NCBI RefSeq assembly: GCF_031877795.1
Contig: NC_133931.1
Location: forward strand, 136,500,621-136,564,620
DNA length: 64,000 nt
Reading direction: 5' to 3'
Source: Strix aluco
Taxonomy: Eukaryota; Chordata; Aves; Strigiformes; Strigidae
Shown: positions 1-10,921 of the stretch, piece after piece
Layout: each line of letters begins with the position of its first letter
How positions within the stretch are numbered: position 1 is the stretch's first letter
Program-made: the position numbers and the translations under genes
Notes under the pieces: generated by a model
Told to the model about the DNA's origin: nothing
What the model saw: only the letters and a program-made list of their open reading frames with translations
Databases searched by the model: none

Positions 1-905
1 ATCCTATGGGCTAGTGCAGTTGGAACAGACTAGTTTATGCATATGCATTATGCTCATAAGGGGGTGGTGCAGCTGGCATTAAGTACAATCACTTCTGACC
101 TTCCAACCTGATAGGCAGGTAGCCATTTCTAACTTGGTTGACTGTGGTTAAGGTGTGAGGCTTTAACTCATGCTCTTAGTTCTTGCAGCAAGGCTTACTC
201 TGCTAAGTGGATTTATAAACATTACAAATCAGAAGAGCAACATTTTGAGTGTGATAAGAAAGTTGAGAATCTGCCTGTCCTTGTTTCTGTGTGTATAATG
301 TCTTCAGATGCTTCAGACCTCCAGAGCTTCCCAACTCTCAGCTCTGTTCAGGAGCCCTGTTATTAAGCAGAGATCTCAGCAAATACATTTGGCCAATATG
401 CATCAGTAGCTAGCAAAACAAATACGATGCTTCAATGCAGTAAATCATAGCTATGAAATAACAGAGAAAGTGTTAGAGACTCAAGTAACATCAGTTCATG
501 TGCTGACATGTAGTAAATCTCTTCTTAAGGCTCAAAGATTTTGCTAATTAAAACATATTTGGAGGGGAAAAAAAACCCAACGCACTATTACTCCAGATTT
601 TAGTAATGCTAAACACAAGGCTGGAGACTTTTCTTGAGGGGATGGCAGGATAGTGCACAATAAGTGCAACACTTCATAAGAGTTGAAAAGAAAGAAAAGA
701 AAACTGATGTCATTAATGCATTTATTTAGATGGCTTCTTAGTGATTTAGCTTACACATTTATCAACTTTCAGTGGCTGGAAAAGTCTGAAAATAGATCTG
801 TGTGTTTGAAACATCTTGTGTAAAGAAGCTCAGGTTTCAGCTGGATCTTTGAGATAGCAGTGCAATGCAACTAATAGCCAGTAGCAACAGAAAGGTATAC
901 AACTA
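1..905. other. Unique non-coding DNA
   Basis: AT-rich sequence with no open frame of note, no recognisable repeat and no RNA gene. A purine-rich run of GAAA-type units lies near 690-705. I see nothing else that can be named. The block ends at the left edge of the LTR-like element. Confidence 0.6.
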
Positions 906-1770
906 TGGTGGGTTGACCATGGCCAGTCACCAGACAACCCCCCACAGCTGCTCACTCCCCATCCTCAACAGTACAGGGGGAGAAAACAGGATTAAAAATC
1001 TTGTTGGTTGAGATCAAGACAGGGAGTTCACTTCCAGTTACCATCTTGGACCAAACAGACTTGAGTTCTGGAAAATGAATTTAATTTATTGCCAATTAAA
1101 ATATATTTAGGTAGTGAAAAGCAGAAACAAAAATAAAAATTAAAGCAACACTTTCTCCCTACTCACCCCTTTTTTCCTAGGTTCAACTTCACTCCTTCAT
1201 TCCCAACTCCTGTACCTCACCTCCACCCAAGCACCCCAGGGAGGATGGGCAATGGGGGTTGTGTTTAGTCCATAACAGTCTCTCTCTGCTGCTCCTTCCT
1301 CCTCACAATTTTCCTCTTGCTCCATCATGGGTCCTTTCCATGTGCTGCAGTCCTTCAGATAAACCAGCTCCTGTATGGCCTCTCCATGGACTGCTGTTCT
1401 TTCAGAAAATAACCACTGACTTTGGAATGAGGTCCTCCATGGGCTGCAGTGTGAATATCTGCTCCAGCATGGTCTTCTCCACAGGCTCCAGGGAAATATT
1501 TTCCTTAGCACCTGGATCTTCTCTTCCCCCTCCTTCTTTGACCTTGGTATTCACTGTACTCTTTCTCACTTTTTCACTTATTCTGGTGTCTTTGCCCTTT
1601 CTTAAATACGTTTTCCCAGAGGCACCACCAGCTTGGCTGATGGGCTCAGTTGTGTCCTGTGGTGGGTCCATTGAAGCTGGCTGGAACCAGCTGTGTCCCT
1701 GGCCTCTTCTCACAGGAGCCACACCTGCAGCCTCTCCACTACCAACACCTTGACACTTACACCAAATACA
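906..1770 (-). mobile_element. Solo LTR-like endogenous retroviral repeat (avian ERV, probably ERVL-type)
   Basis: The block is about 865 bp, begins TG and ends CA on the plus strand, and has the composition of an avian LTR: runs of CTCCTTCCTCCTC type, repeated 'gctcca..atggg' / 'gggctgcag' units, and the end words TTGACCATGG and ACCAAATACA. These match what I recall of a very common bird solo LTR whose sense strand starts TGTATT, so this copy would be on the minus strand. An AATAAA on the minus strand (1085-1090) lies about 180 nt before the minus-strand end, a sensible place for an LTR polyadenylation signal. There is no adjacent gag-pol or second LTR, so it is a solo LTR left by recombination. 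Diverged ACAAC-like words flank both ends (899-903 and 1768-1772, the latter overlapping the CA end), but I cannot call a clean target-site duplication. Open frames of 164 and 106 codons inside it are by-products of its composition, not genes. The family assignment is from memory and is less certain than the repeat nature. Confidence 0.6.
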
Positions 1771-4700
1771 ACCACCCGACTGATAATCCTCTCTTTCTAA
1801 ATAAGAGTATGTCTAAATGCATACAGATAATTGGCAGATACAGCCACTGTATCTATCTGGACACCTTCAGGAAACCAGAGGTTTAATGTTACTGCGAGTG
1901 TGTTTCACTTGTTGAGGGCAGATCAGTCTCATGTATGTGGTACCTTCCATTGAAGGGGAAAATTACACAGAAGCTCAGCAAGGTGATCTTCCAGATATTA
2001 CGGTGGAAGATGAAGGCTTGCTGTGAGTATTTTAATGTTTTTCAGGAAACTGAATGGATGAACGAGGGAAGAATCGTGAAGGAGAACTCTGCAGGCTGTC
2101 ATGCATGACCACGTATGGTCCCCATATACCTGCAGCTGACCTCGAAACAGTTGACGTCTTCTGTTTCTGCTCAAATGTAGTATTTGTTTGAAAGCTATCA
2201 ATTCTGCCAACATATGTTAAGATTTTCTGAAAGTTTTCTCAGACTCCATGCAGTATAATGTCTGCATTGTTTTAATCAATTTATGTGCAGCATCAAAAAA
2301 GCCAAAAGAGAAGTTACTTGCTGGGACAACCAAGAAAGTTAAAGAACTGGCTAAGCTACCCACCTCTGGGATTATTTGTCCCCTGCTTCTAGCAGGCATC
2401 CAGCTTTCCACGTGGGCCAACTCTCTGATCTGACCACTGTGTTGCCTTTTCGAACACTTCCCTGCTTTGTGCTGTTTCTCATATTCATTTTCCAGTAAAA
2501 AAGAAAGAAATGAAATTAAAAGTTTGGGGGAAGGGCGAGATGAAAAATATTTTATTTATTTATTTCCAGCCTGCTCCACCAAAGAGAGAAAAGTACATAA
2601 ATGAAAACAAATGGTCCCAAGAGAATTTCACTGTTGTTAAAAAGCTATTTTTCATTAAAAAAGTAATTTCACTGAAAAAAATTTTAAGCATCTGTAATTG
2701 TTCTTTTGTTGATTCAGAGACTGCTGAAGCCAACTGGGAGCTTTCCCACTGATTTCACTGATTTTGGATAGGGTCTTTTATGAGCTAATGATGTGTTGTT
2801 GATTTGGTGTTTGTTAAAAGAGAAGCCAGAACTTTCTGAAACTTTTCTTCAGACTCATTATCCTCCACTCAATTTGTTTCTGCATTTCTTTGATGAATGT
2901 ATATATGACATCAAAAGGGACAAGGGAGAGACGAGTATGAGTTTACATTTCCCTTTCCCAGAACTTGCATGGAAATTTCATTTGTTGTCTGTTGTTTTAA
3001 TGTATAGCAGGCTCATGTTGCTTTCAATATGGAAGCAGAGATTTTCATTATTCTATAGGAAGCATTTTCATGGCAAGATCCTTTGAACATTTTCCATTCC
3101 AGAATGGAGAATAGGAAAAAGCCATGGGATACCATTAGAAAATCTGATTTCATAACATTTTAAAAAGAAGCCTGTCTTCTTTTTAATCAATTTCCTAGGA
3201 TCCTGCTGAGGACCCCTCCTGACATTTTGTCATCTTGTCAAAAGTAAATTTTCTTTTGCCTTTGCTCTGATGGAGGTGGGGCCATTTTTACAGATGGCTT
3301 GGTAAAATGAGTAGGAGCCCAGAAAAAAGGATAATTATTCATAAATGACATTTCCCATTTCTGTGGGTTTTCTTGAACAGGACAGATACTCTAATGTTCA
3401 GTTCTAATGACAGGAAAGGATTTATGGTCTCTCTGTCTTATCTCCTGGGAGTCTAAATGCTTTACTTTCAACTCTTCAAGTTGTTTTGGTTTTTTTTTTT
3501 AGAATCCCAAATGCATCTTACTTTATTTTGGCATTTAACTCTAGTCAGTATACAGAATCCTGACTATGTAAAAACAAAATGTCAGATAACTGGACAGCTG
3601 CTTAGCTGACTAACATATGCCTTTCATAACAACCTTCAGGAGCACATAATTTTAACGATATAATTTCTTAAGGTTAATTTGTATTGGGTGTGAAGCATTA
3701 GGTCATGCTGTATGTTTGTTTTCAAGCCCAGGAGGTGTGTGATGGGAAGCGTTCCCTTCTGGGTCTGTGTAAAGCAGATACACAGTCGTGGAAAGACAGA
3801 CAGATGAGTCACAGGTGGGAAACCATTGTGATAGTGAAGAATCTGACTGTAGCCACTTTCAGCGTTACGTCAGGTTGAGGACATTTCCTCTACCCACATT
3901 GTACTGTTCACATCTGACTCACCCTCACTCAGACAGATAAACCTGTGAGTTGCAATATGGAGCCTTTTGAGCTAGAGCAAAGAATACTTCACATTTCTAG
4001 GTCCATGAAGCTCACAGGACTTAACACAGCTGTTTTCTCCTTCAAGACATGTGGATTTAACAGCCAAATTAGACCAGAGGGAACTGGATGAATTAAGTTA
4101 AGGTTTAAAATTTTGTGCCTTGATTGTGTAGCACATTCACTAGAGGCATGTTACACTTCGAGAAGCCTGGAAAGTCCTTGCAGGCTGAGCATCTTCTCTG
4201 GAGGCTGTCAGTCAGGTCTCATCTTTCGCTCCAATGAAAAGCCTAGCTTTCTTCTTATGGCATATTATCCACTAATGGGTTGAGAATGATCCAAGCCTCA
4301 GTGATGATGAATAAGTGATAGGAACTAGGGAGCTGTATAAGCTTGTTATTGAAAGGTGAATTTAATAGAATAGCAATCTCCCCCTCTCTTTTTCCTTTGA
4401 AGGAAATGGTATATCCAGTGTTGAATGGCCTTATGACAGCTACACAGAGGGGACTTTCCTTACTTTCTTGTGCACAAGGAACTCAGAGATCTTGTGTGAA
4501 AATCCTGTCTTACCTAGCAGAGTCTTGAGAGTTCCCAGTAACTATCTTGAAAGTTATAGACAGCATTGGTAAAGTCCACTGATGAACCGTGGGAAAATGG
4601 ATGCAGTCCTATGTGTCTTAAAACCCTTTCAAAGAAAACCACAGGCGATTATCACTGCTGATTTCGAAGGGGAACTCAGTCAGAACAAGAGAAATACCCA

Positions 4701-5940
4701 CTTCTCCATTCCAAGACCATGACTCATTTAACTTTCTTTTCTGTCTCCTCTTTATATCTTTTTTTTTTTTTTTAATTTAAGGTAATTCTTTCTTACTCAA
4801 AGACAGCTCCACTCCACAGTTTACTTCTACTACCCTGTGATTTTATTTTGATATAATTGCTGAAAATTCAAGGTGCCCAGAACATTTTGTTCTCCTCATA
4901 TTAAATCTTTTTCCTACATAAAGTACCTGTAGCATTCAACTTCTGTAATATAATCCTACTTGGTGAAAAAATGTCTACATGGTGCTCTGCCAAATAAGCC
5001 ATCTTCTCAGAACTATTTTCAAGGGAAAGGATATGGCTGAAAAAATAAAAGAACCAGAGAGTCATGAACTACATTATCTCTGTGAGAAAGGGGATTTTCA
5101 TCACTCTTTCAAAGCCAGCTTCCTACAGCATGTGTGATCAGCACCTGCCAAACACGTGGAGAATGTATGAAGGGAGAGTCTTTTCAGTGTTTAGTGAATT
5201 AGTTGCTCATGAAAGGAGGCACAACAACGTTGAACTTACTCAAGAAATAGGTGTAGTAAAGGCAACCACAATACAAATGTCCCTACTCCTCCAGTGCACT
5301 TAATCTGTGATGTATGCTCTTCACAGCTAACACAGAAAGATGAGCTCTGCTTCAGTGCTCGCTTCAGCTCTGGCCCCTCAGCTGTCCCTGCCAACCAGCT
5401 ATCAAATTCCCTAGTTTCATGGAAATGCATCTGTGAGAGGCTGGGTTGTGCCCATAACTGCATTTCACATAAATCACCATATTACCAACAAACACCATTC
5501 ACTGTTAACATGAGACAAAATATATGTCAGTAACCTAGGGCTGGCTAGCATTCTGAGTGTTTTGAAACACTAATAAGCATGTTATGATATTGCAAAATTT
5601 TACACTGATCCTGAAATAAAATTGTTTTAAATGCAGGCATTAAAAAAAACCTTTTAAGATGCATTGATAAAGTACAATGACTGTTTCTTTGCTGGATTAT
5701 CAGAGCAGACTCTAATGTACAGGTTTGAACTAACACGATTTTTTTAAAAAACATTTTTTGTTGTAGGAATTTTCACTCTGTTCCTAAAATGATGTGTCTG
5801 CCCTAAGTGGCATTGTGCTTGCTGTAATGTAGCTATAGGTAACTATGCATTAACATCGATGTGGTAGAGAGCAAAGACCACAGCTTTGCTGCCGACAGTC
5901 CCTGAGGCAACTCCTATCTCTGGAAGTCTTCTTAAGGTGT
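1771..5940. other. Unique non-coding DNA
   Basis: About 4.2 kb of AT-rich sequence. Open frames reach only about 97 codons and have no recognisable domain. Simple features are T tracts near 3490-3500 and at 4759-4773. A TTACGTCA word at 3865-3872 resembles a CRE/ATF half-site, but a single 8-mer is weak evidence. No repeat family or RNA gene is recognised. Confidence 0.55.
4759..4773. repeat. Poly-T tract (T15)
   Basis: Fifteen consecutive T. It could be the reverse complement of an A tail, but nothing upstream on the minus strand looks like a processed transcript, so I read it as an ordinary homopolymer. Confidence 0.85.
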
Positions 5941-6740
5941 TCCATAACTTGTCCAGCTAACATCCCAGTTTGTGCAGTGTTGTGCCGTGCAATGAGTAAA
6001 TGAGGTAGCCAGCAGAGGGCAATGAAGGTCAGTTTTTGAACACATTACGTAAAACAATCTCAAAGTGGTCCAAATTGTAGGGCAAAAAGGTCAAACAAAA
6101 GCCTGTCATGAACTGCTGCTATACATCCGTATCTATTAATTATTATGAGACCTAAATGAACCCTTGTGATGATGTGATCTATAAACCTCCTTTTTAACGG
6201 CCATATTAAACAATGTAGTTCCTTATTTATGACAATGTAATTAATAGTCTTTTCAAGAGGGGGAAAAACCTAATAAAAATAATACTCTCCTAAAATAGGA
6301 CAAACAGCTTAAACCAATAGCCAATAAAGCCGTAGCTCCCCATATAAATCCTGTTTTATTGGTCTGTTCTAGAGAGCAGTTGTTTTGTTTAACTTGATAA
6401 ACAGGTCATTTTTCCCAAGACAATTAGGTGCCTGGACGAAAAAGAGAGAGGGCCAGAGAAGTCAGCTGTTGCTGCTTCTTTCAGTCAGACGCAAAGCTCT
6501 TTATCACAGACACTAATCCAACATGCTGGAAATAATGTGACTTTATAGTAAAGAACAGCCTTTTTTAAATTGGGTGACATCTGCTAAGGACATAACTTAT
6601 ATCTAGGCACTTGGGCAGGCAGTTGATGCCAAGGGAGTGCAAGCTGCAAGTGCTATTTGCCTCTGACAATCTGGGCAACATCTTCTCGGAGCCTAATTGT
6701 GGCTCTAGGTGCCAAATATTTTAAAACTGATCTCTTGACA
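5941..6740. promoter_or_regulatory. Candidate conserved non-coding element (enhancer- or insulator-like)
   Basis: About 800 bp with the texture of a developmental conserved element: dense homeodomain-like words (GTAATTAATAG, TTATTTATGAC), two CCAAT words close together (6314-6318 and 6321-6325), an inverted CCAAT (ATTGG) around 6359-6362, an AT-rich CATATAAAT word near 6341-6349, and TTGATAAACAGG near 6396. A CTCF-type site lies inside it (separate entry). No coding frame runs through it. Conservation cannot be measured from a single sequence, so this is inference from motif density. It could equally be unique AT-rich DNA with chance motifs. Confidence 0.35.
6009..6022 (+). promoter_or_regulatory. 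CTCF-type binding motif
   Basis: The word CCAGCAGAGGGCAA fits the CTCF core pattern CCASYAGRKGGCR at every position. It is the only site this good that I noticed in 64 kb. CTCF organises chromatin loops and insulators in vertebrates. Occupancy is unproven, and the flanking half of the motif is not obviously strong. Confidence 0.45.
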
Positions 6741-7224
6741 TTGCTATGTTAACCAACGAACAGCTTAATAGCAGGAAATGCCTGGAGTGTTAGTGGGAAA
6801 TTTTATTTATTTATTCTGTGGAAGATCCTAAAGGAGCCCTTCAGGACTGGGACACTTGCAGCTCTGCTATGCTGCACAGGAAAGCTCCTGTGTGCAGCAG
6901 ACCTGGGTTTCACTACTATGAGTGTCACACCTGCTCAGCTATCTGGGATATGTCACTTGGCTTTTCTGTCTGAGCTTCCCTTCTCAAAACAATATTAGTA
7001 ATTCCTCCTATTTAAAGGGCTATGACTAAAATGACTATATAAAAGCTAGGCTGTATTTTGATACGGGATAGGTGAGAGAAAGTAATACCTGTTTTATGAA
7101 TATGGTAAGTCCAAGAGAAAGGTGCTGAGCTATTTGACTGAAATGAATATATCTTTGCCTCCCAAAATTTCAGCAGAAAGCTGGGAGCTGTAACTGACCT
7201 GGTGAAATTCCTGTCTGACCATTC

Positions 7225-7268
7225 AGAATAACAGAGCCTGACAAGGAGAATAACAGAGCCTGACAAGG
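7225..7268. repeat. Perfect 22 bp tandem duplication
   Basis: Two identical 22-nt units lie back to back (7225-7246 and 7247-7268), each running from AGAATAACAG to GACAAGG. Exact identity in otherwise decayed DNA implies a fairly recent duplication. This is the size produced by replication slippage or end joining, and no mobile element is involved. Confidence 0.95.
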
Positions 7269-7639
7269 ATGCCACAAGATCCCATGCAAGAAAAAACATA
7301 ATCCTTTTAAAAAGGAAACAAAAGGAAAGTAAAACCTAGTAACCATGATGTGGACTTCAGAAGGAAGAGCAAAGTCCCAGAGGAAGAGGAGGGGTGAGTT
7401 ACCCGCCTTGTGCTCCCAACAGAGGTTCCCAAGCCGGGAGCAATTAGCTGGTGTTAAGTGCCCTAATGTTCCTGGCTATCAGCAGGAATGATAATTATAA
7501 CTAAAGCTCTCACTGCCTGTGTGTACTTATTTCAGAAAGAATACAGGACATGTTACGCTGTGTCAGACCCACTAAGGAGATGTTAATAAGTACCTGTTTG
7601 TGTATGAGGTAACTGTTGCTTCTGAGTTTTTATGATGTC

Positions 7640-8045
7640 TCGTCAGCTAACAGCCAGGAGTCCGGCTGGCGCCAGCTCGGACGTCAAGTGCGGTCTACCT
7701 GGAGAGATGGCAAATATTTGACTTGGTGCTGATGAGCTAGATTTCAGTCGTGGCTCTCTGCTCCCCATCAAGTGAATCATGGCAGAGGTAGTGGGTGTGT
7801 TTGAACCTTGACAAGTCTTCTCTTATTTGGCTGCTGATTTTTGCCTTTTCACTGGTCTGACCATTATACTGCAACCAAGAAGTTACGTTCATATGAGCAC
7901 AACTGAAGTGCAATCACGAAGTTGCTCTGCGCAGGCATCTGTGACTGCTTCCTTGAGAGCAAAGAGATGCTGTTCCCAGGGAGACAATGTCCCCGGGAGG
8001 GTAAGAGTCAGTCCCTTGACGGGGGGACTTGCCGGGGCGTTTTTT
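7640..8045. promoter_or_regulatory. CpG-enriched patch with palindrome and donor-like site
   Basis: In a CpG-poor background, about six CpGs fall within roughly 52 bp near 7640-7692, and four more near 7994-8039. The first cluster contains a perfect 12 bp palindrome, GCTGGCGCCAGC, at 7665-7676. A good 5' splice-donor word (GG|GTAAGA, GT at 8001) sits in the second cluster. Together these could mark a weak promoter with a first non-coding exon on the plus strand. The patch is far below CpG-island size and no open frame of known type starts here. Confidence 0.25.
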
Positions 8046-8183
8046 TGACAAATGCAGGCTTCCAGATGTGCAGCGGAGGGCAGCCTGCCTGCACTTCCCC
8101 TCTGCTAGGGCTAACTTCTCTCCTGAGTCATCAGGGCCAGCTGAGGATTTGATAAACGTAGGGTTGCCCCAGTTTAGCTGCTG

Positions 8184-8211
8184 TGCATTGTTTTAATGGA
8201 GTCAATGCACT
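8184..8211. repeat. 8 bp inverted repeat with 12 nt loop
   Basis: GTGCATTG at 8184-8191 and its exact reverse complement CAATGCAC at 8204-8211 flank a 12 nt spacer. A transcript could form a short hairpin. The stem is too short for a microRNA precursor, and I could not confirm pairing beyond the arms. Confidence 0.6.
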
Positions 8212-10749
8212 GTAATGTAGCAGCACTTCTGCCAGGCTGACGTACTCCCCCAGCATAGATTAAGTGAAATCAGTGAGCACAATAGTTGTAGGCAAGTCAC
8301 AAATAAATTATATTCATAGGCTTTAAATATTTTATTGGTTTTTTTTCTGAGCCTAAGAAGGGTGATAATTCAGTCTTCTATGTCTCTCTCACAACAGAGA
8401 CTTTCACCCAGCTACTCCTACCCCTTTGAGGGCAGATTTAGACCTTAAAGAAAAATGTCAGCATTCATTGTTATCTACTTAGGCGTGTAAAATAAAAATC
8501 CCTATCTCCTCACCCATTAAATTAATCATTAGGGGATTTTCTTTCATGTTCCTGTCTTGAACTGTAGGAGGAAGACGGAAATGCAGAAATTTTTTTTTTC
8601 CCTTTCTTTTGAAGTGCTCACACATTAGAGCAAAATGAAAGTGCTAATCAAGGAATAGCCAACCTTCCTTACTGTTTCTCCCCTCACACCCATTTCTTCC
8701 ACAGCCAGACCAGTATCAGCTGTTTTGGAATGGAGGGGATAGGCAGCTCCAAGAAAGGTGGTTCATAGCCAGGGGAGTGTGGCTGTGGCCTGTTGGGGCT
8801 CCTCCAGCAGGGTGTGGATGAGGTGTAGGACAGCTGAGTCCTTCGTGGATTCACCGTGTGGGCATTTAAGCATGGCAGCACCCCAATAGGGCTTTGCAGC
8901 TGGTTATTTGGCATCACCTTTGAGTTGCATACAGATCAGATATCATGGCTGGGCAGTCCCTATGATGAACCTTTCATAAGAGAGCCTGTTAGAGTAAAGT
9001 AATGAAGAAAATTTTGAAGTCCTATGAGTTTATGATAAGAGTGCAAGTGTTGAAAGCGTTGAGAAACATACTCAGAAGAAAGTGAATGTTTGACACTTAT
9101 AAAAAAGCAAGATTTAAATTTTTAAAACTTGTGACAGAATCACAAATTCTTGAGGTCTACTTATCTACCATTCTTGCTTTGGCCTTCATGATCACAGCCT
9201 GTCATTTTTTCAGATGTGGAGAGTAATTCCTAGAGCCCTTTTATATCCAATCAAAAAAGTCTTATGCTTAGCACTTGCTTTCCCTCCAAAATATCTAACA
9301 TTAGGATTCTTTGCTCATAAGGTCAAGGTTATGCATTTCAAAGAAGGGAACAGAAAATAACAGAATAAATAATAGAATATTGCAAATTAAATGAATTGTT
9401 GATTCTTTTTGTGTTCAAAGACCTGAGAGTGAAAGCTTAATTTATTTTGTAAGCCATTTTCTGCCACCACAGCCACAGTAAATGACATTTAATTGAATAA
9501 GTTAGAATAATGAAAAAAACAGAAGAACAGTTGATCAGAGAGGTGAATGAAGTTTTTCTGTTTTCTACATTAGGGAAACATGAAGTTGACAGAGGTGAAG
9601 AAAAGCATCTTAAAGGAACAGATTTGTTAACATTAAAAGTTTAACTTCTAGAATGTTTTTCATCTTTAATGAGCAAATGCTTGCTGCTGTACAAGAATCA
9701 GCTAGAACATTTTTCAACAAAGAAGTTATACAGTTTATGAGTGGAGAAAGCAAGACATAAAGGGGTAAAAATATTTTGTAACCACACCACAATAGGGAGC
9801 TAAGAAGTAAATTACAGTTTTCTAAACCTAGAAATATTCATAATCAAACATAACCCATTTATTTGCAAGTAATTGGTATTTGTTTGTGTAAAGATTTCCC
9901 TTAATCTGATAGAGAAACTAGCAATGCATGCATTCTTTAAAGTGAAACCGCATGCTCCTGGTCTAGACTTATTATGTTTTACGATGTACCTTTACACTGA
10001 GGATGTTTTGTGTTTCTTAATAGTGAATTATAACGTCTCCTTTGCTGAGAGAAATTGCCCGTTCTCTGCTCAAAAGTTCAAAAATAAACTGGAAATTTCC
10101 ATGTTGATAAGAAAACCTTAAACCAAAAAATGACATAGGTGTGGTAATGCAAAATGTATGTTGTCATGGGCTCTTAGCCAGACCTGTTCTGAGCTGATCC
10201 TACTTTTTTTCTTCCCTTCTCTCTTCTTTTTTCCCATCTTTTTCTTTTTTTCCCATTCTTCATTGCTCTAAACCTAAAGATGGCCAGATATGAAATGCTG
10301 CCAGTCAGGATTCCCAAGCTTCAAAGGGATCTCTCAGCAGCAGAGACAGAGGCTCTTTTGTGTAGCTGTTGGAGAGTGGCTCTGGCTGCTTCCATGCAGG
10401 CAGGGAACTCCAGAGCTTCTCTTCACTCCAGCCTCTCAATGCACCATCTGGATGTTGCAGGGATTTTTTCGTGTTTTCCCCAGGGCTGCGGATGAAGTAA
10501 GACTGTAGTCAGTGCGATGGTCTGCAGGGAGATGTCATTCTGCATGAATGAATGCAAAGAAACGGGTCTCTGCATTTCAGCGCATTGAGTGAGGAAGCCT
10601 GTCCCCAAAAGGTGCTCTTGGACTTGCATTTTGCCAGCTCAGGGTAGCCTTAAAACTACAGGAAACAAATGCTAAACTTGGACTGGGTATTCATCACCAA
10701 ATGGAGTCCATGGGTACAGTAACAGAAAAACTGTGAAAAATAAATGAAA

Positions 10750-10818
10750 TAGAATCATAGAATCACAGAATGGTTAAGGTTAGAAGGGACCTTAAAGATC
10801 ATCTAGTTCTAACCCCCC
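10750..10818 (-). mobile_element. CR1 LINE 3' end (3' part of a U6-CR1 chimera)
   Basis: This is the extreme 3' end of a CR1 element on the minus strand. Read on the plus strand it begins with the degenerate octamer tail (AGAATCATAG, AATCACAG, AATGG) and continues through GGGACCTTAAAGATCATCTA to AACCCCCC. Only about 69 bp of CR1 is present, and its 5' truncation point abuts the U6 pseudogene with no intervening base. CR1 reverse transcriptase primes on the 3' end of its RNA, so such short 5'-truncated copies are normal. The U6 attached at the truncation point is not. Confidence 0.9.
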
Positions 10819-10921
10819 AAAATATGGAATGCTTCATGAATTTGCATGTTATCCTTGTGCAGGGTCTATGCTAATCTTTGTATCGTTCCAATTTTAGTAT
10901 ATGTGTGGCTGAAACAAGCAC
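10819..10921 (-). pseudogene. U6 snRNA retropseudogene fused to CR1
   Basis: Read on the minus strand this is a nearly complete U6 snRNA: the 5' GTGCTTG start, ATATACTAAAATTGGAACGA, the catalytic-region word AGATTAGCAT, and the 3' end CATTCCATATTTT. It is 103 nt against 106-107 for U6. The difference is one 3-nt deletion where U6 reads GATACAGAGAAGATT and this copy reads GATACAAAGATT. Several substitutions are CpG decay (GCGCAAGG to GCACAAGG, TTCGTGAAGCG to TTCATGAAGCA), so it is old and unlikely to be functional. The U6 terminal T run is followed immediately by CR1 3' sequence on the same strand. This matches template switching by a LINE reverse transcriptase from its own RNA to the 3' end of U6, as described for human U6-L1 chimeras. 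I see no clear upstream PSE or TATA for U6 transcription. Target-site duplications are not clear, which is usual for CR1. Confidence 0.93.

Larger units (their letters stand above)
6741..10749. other. Unique non-coding DNA with small local features
   Basis: About 4 kb without a recognisable gene or interspersed repeat. It contains the 22 bp tandem duplication at 7225, the CpG cluster at about 7640-8045, and a short inverted repeat at 8184-8211. The interval 7430-7520 has several homeodomain-like words (CAATTAG, ATAATTATAAC) and might be another conserved element. Pyrimidine-rich sequence occurs near 10203-10262. Confidence 0.5.

Noticed and set aside
1259..1753. 164-codon plus-strand open frame
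   Set aside because: It lies wholly inside the LTR-like repeat, on the strand opposite its likely sense direction, and reflects the CT-rich composition of the repeat.
899..1772. ACAAC words at both ends as a target-site duplication of the LTR
   Set aside because: They do not sit exactly at the TG and CA ends (the right-hand word overlaps the CA), so the match may be chance.
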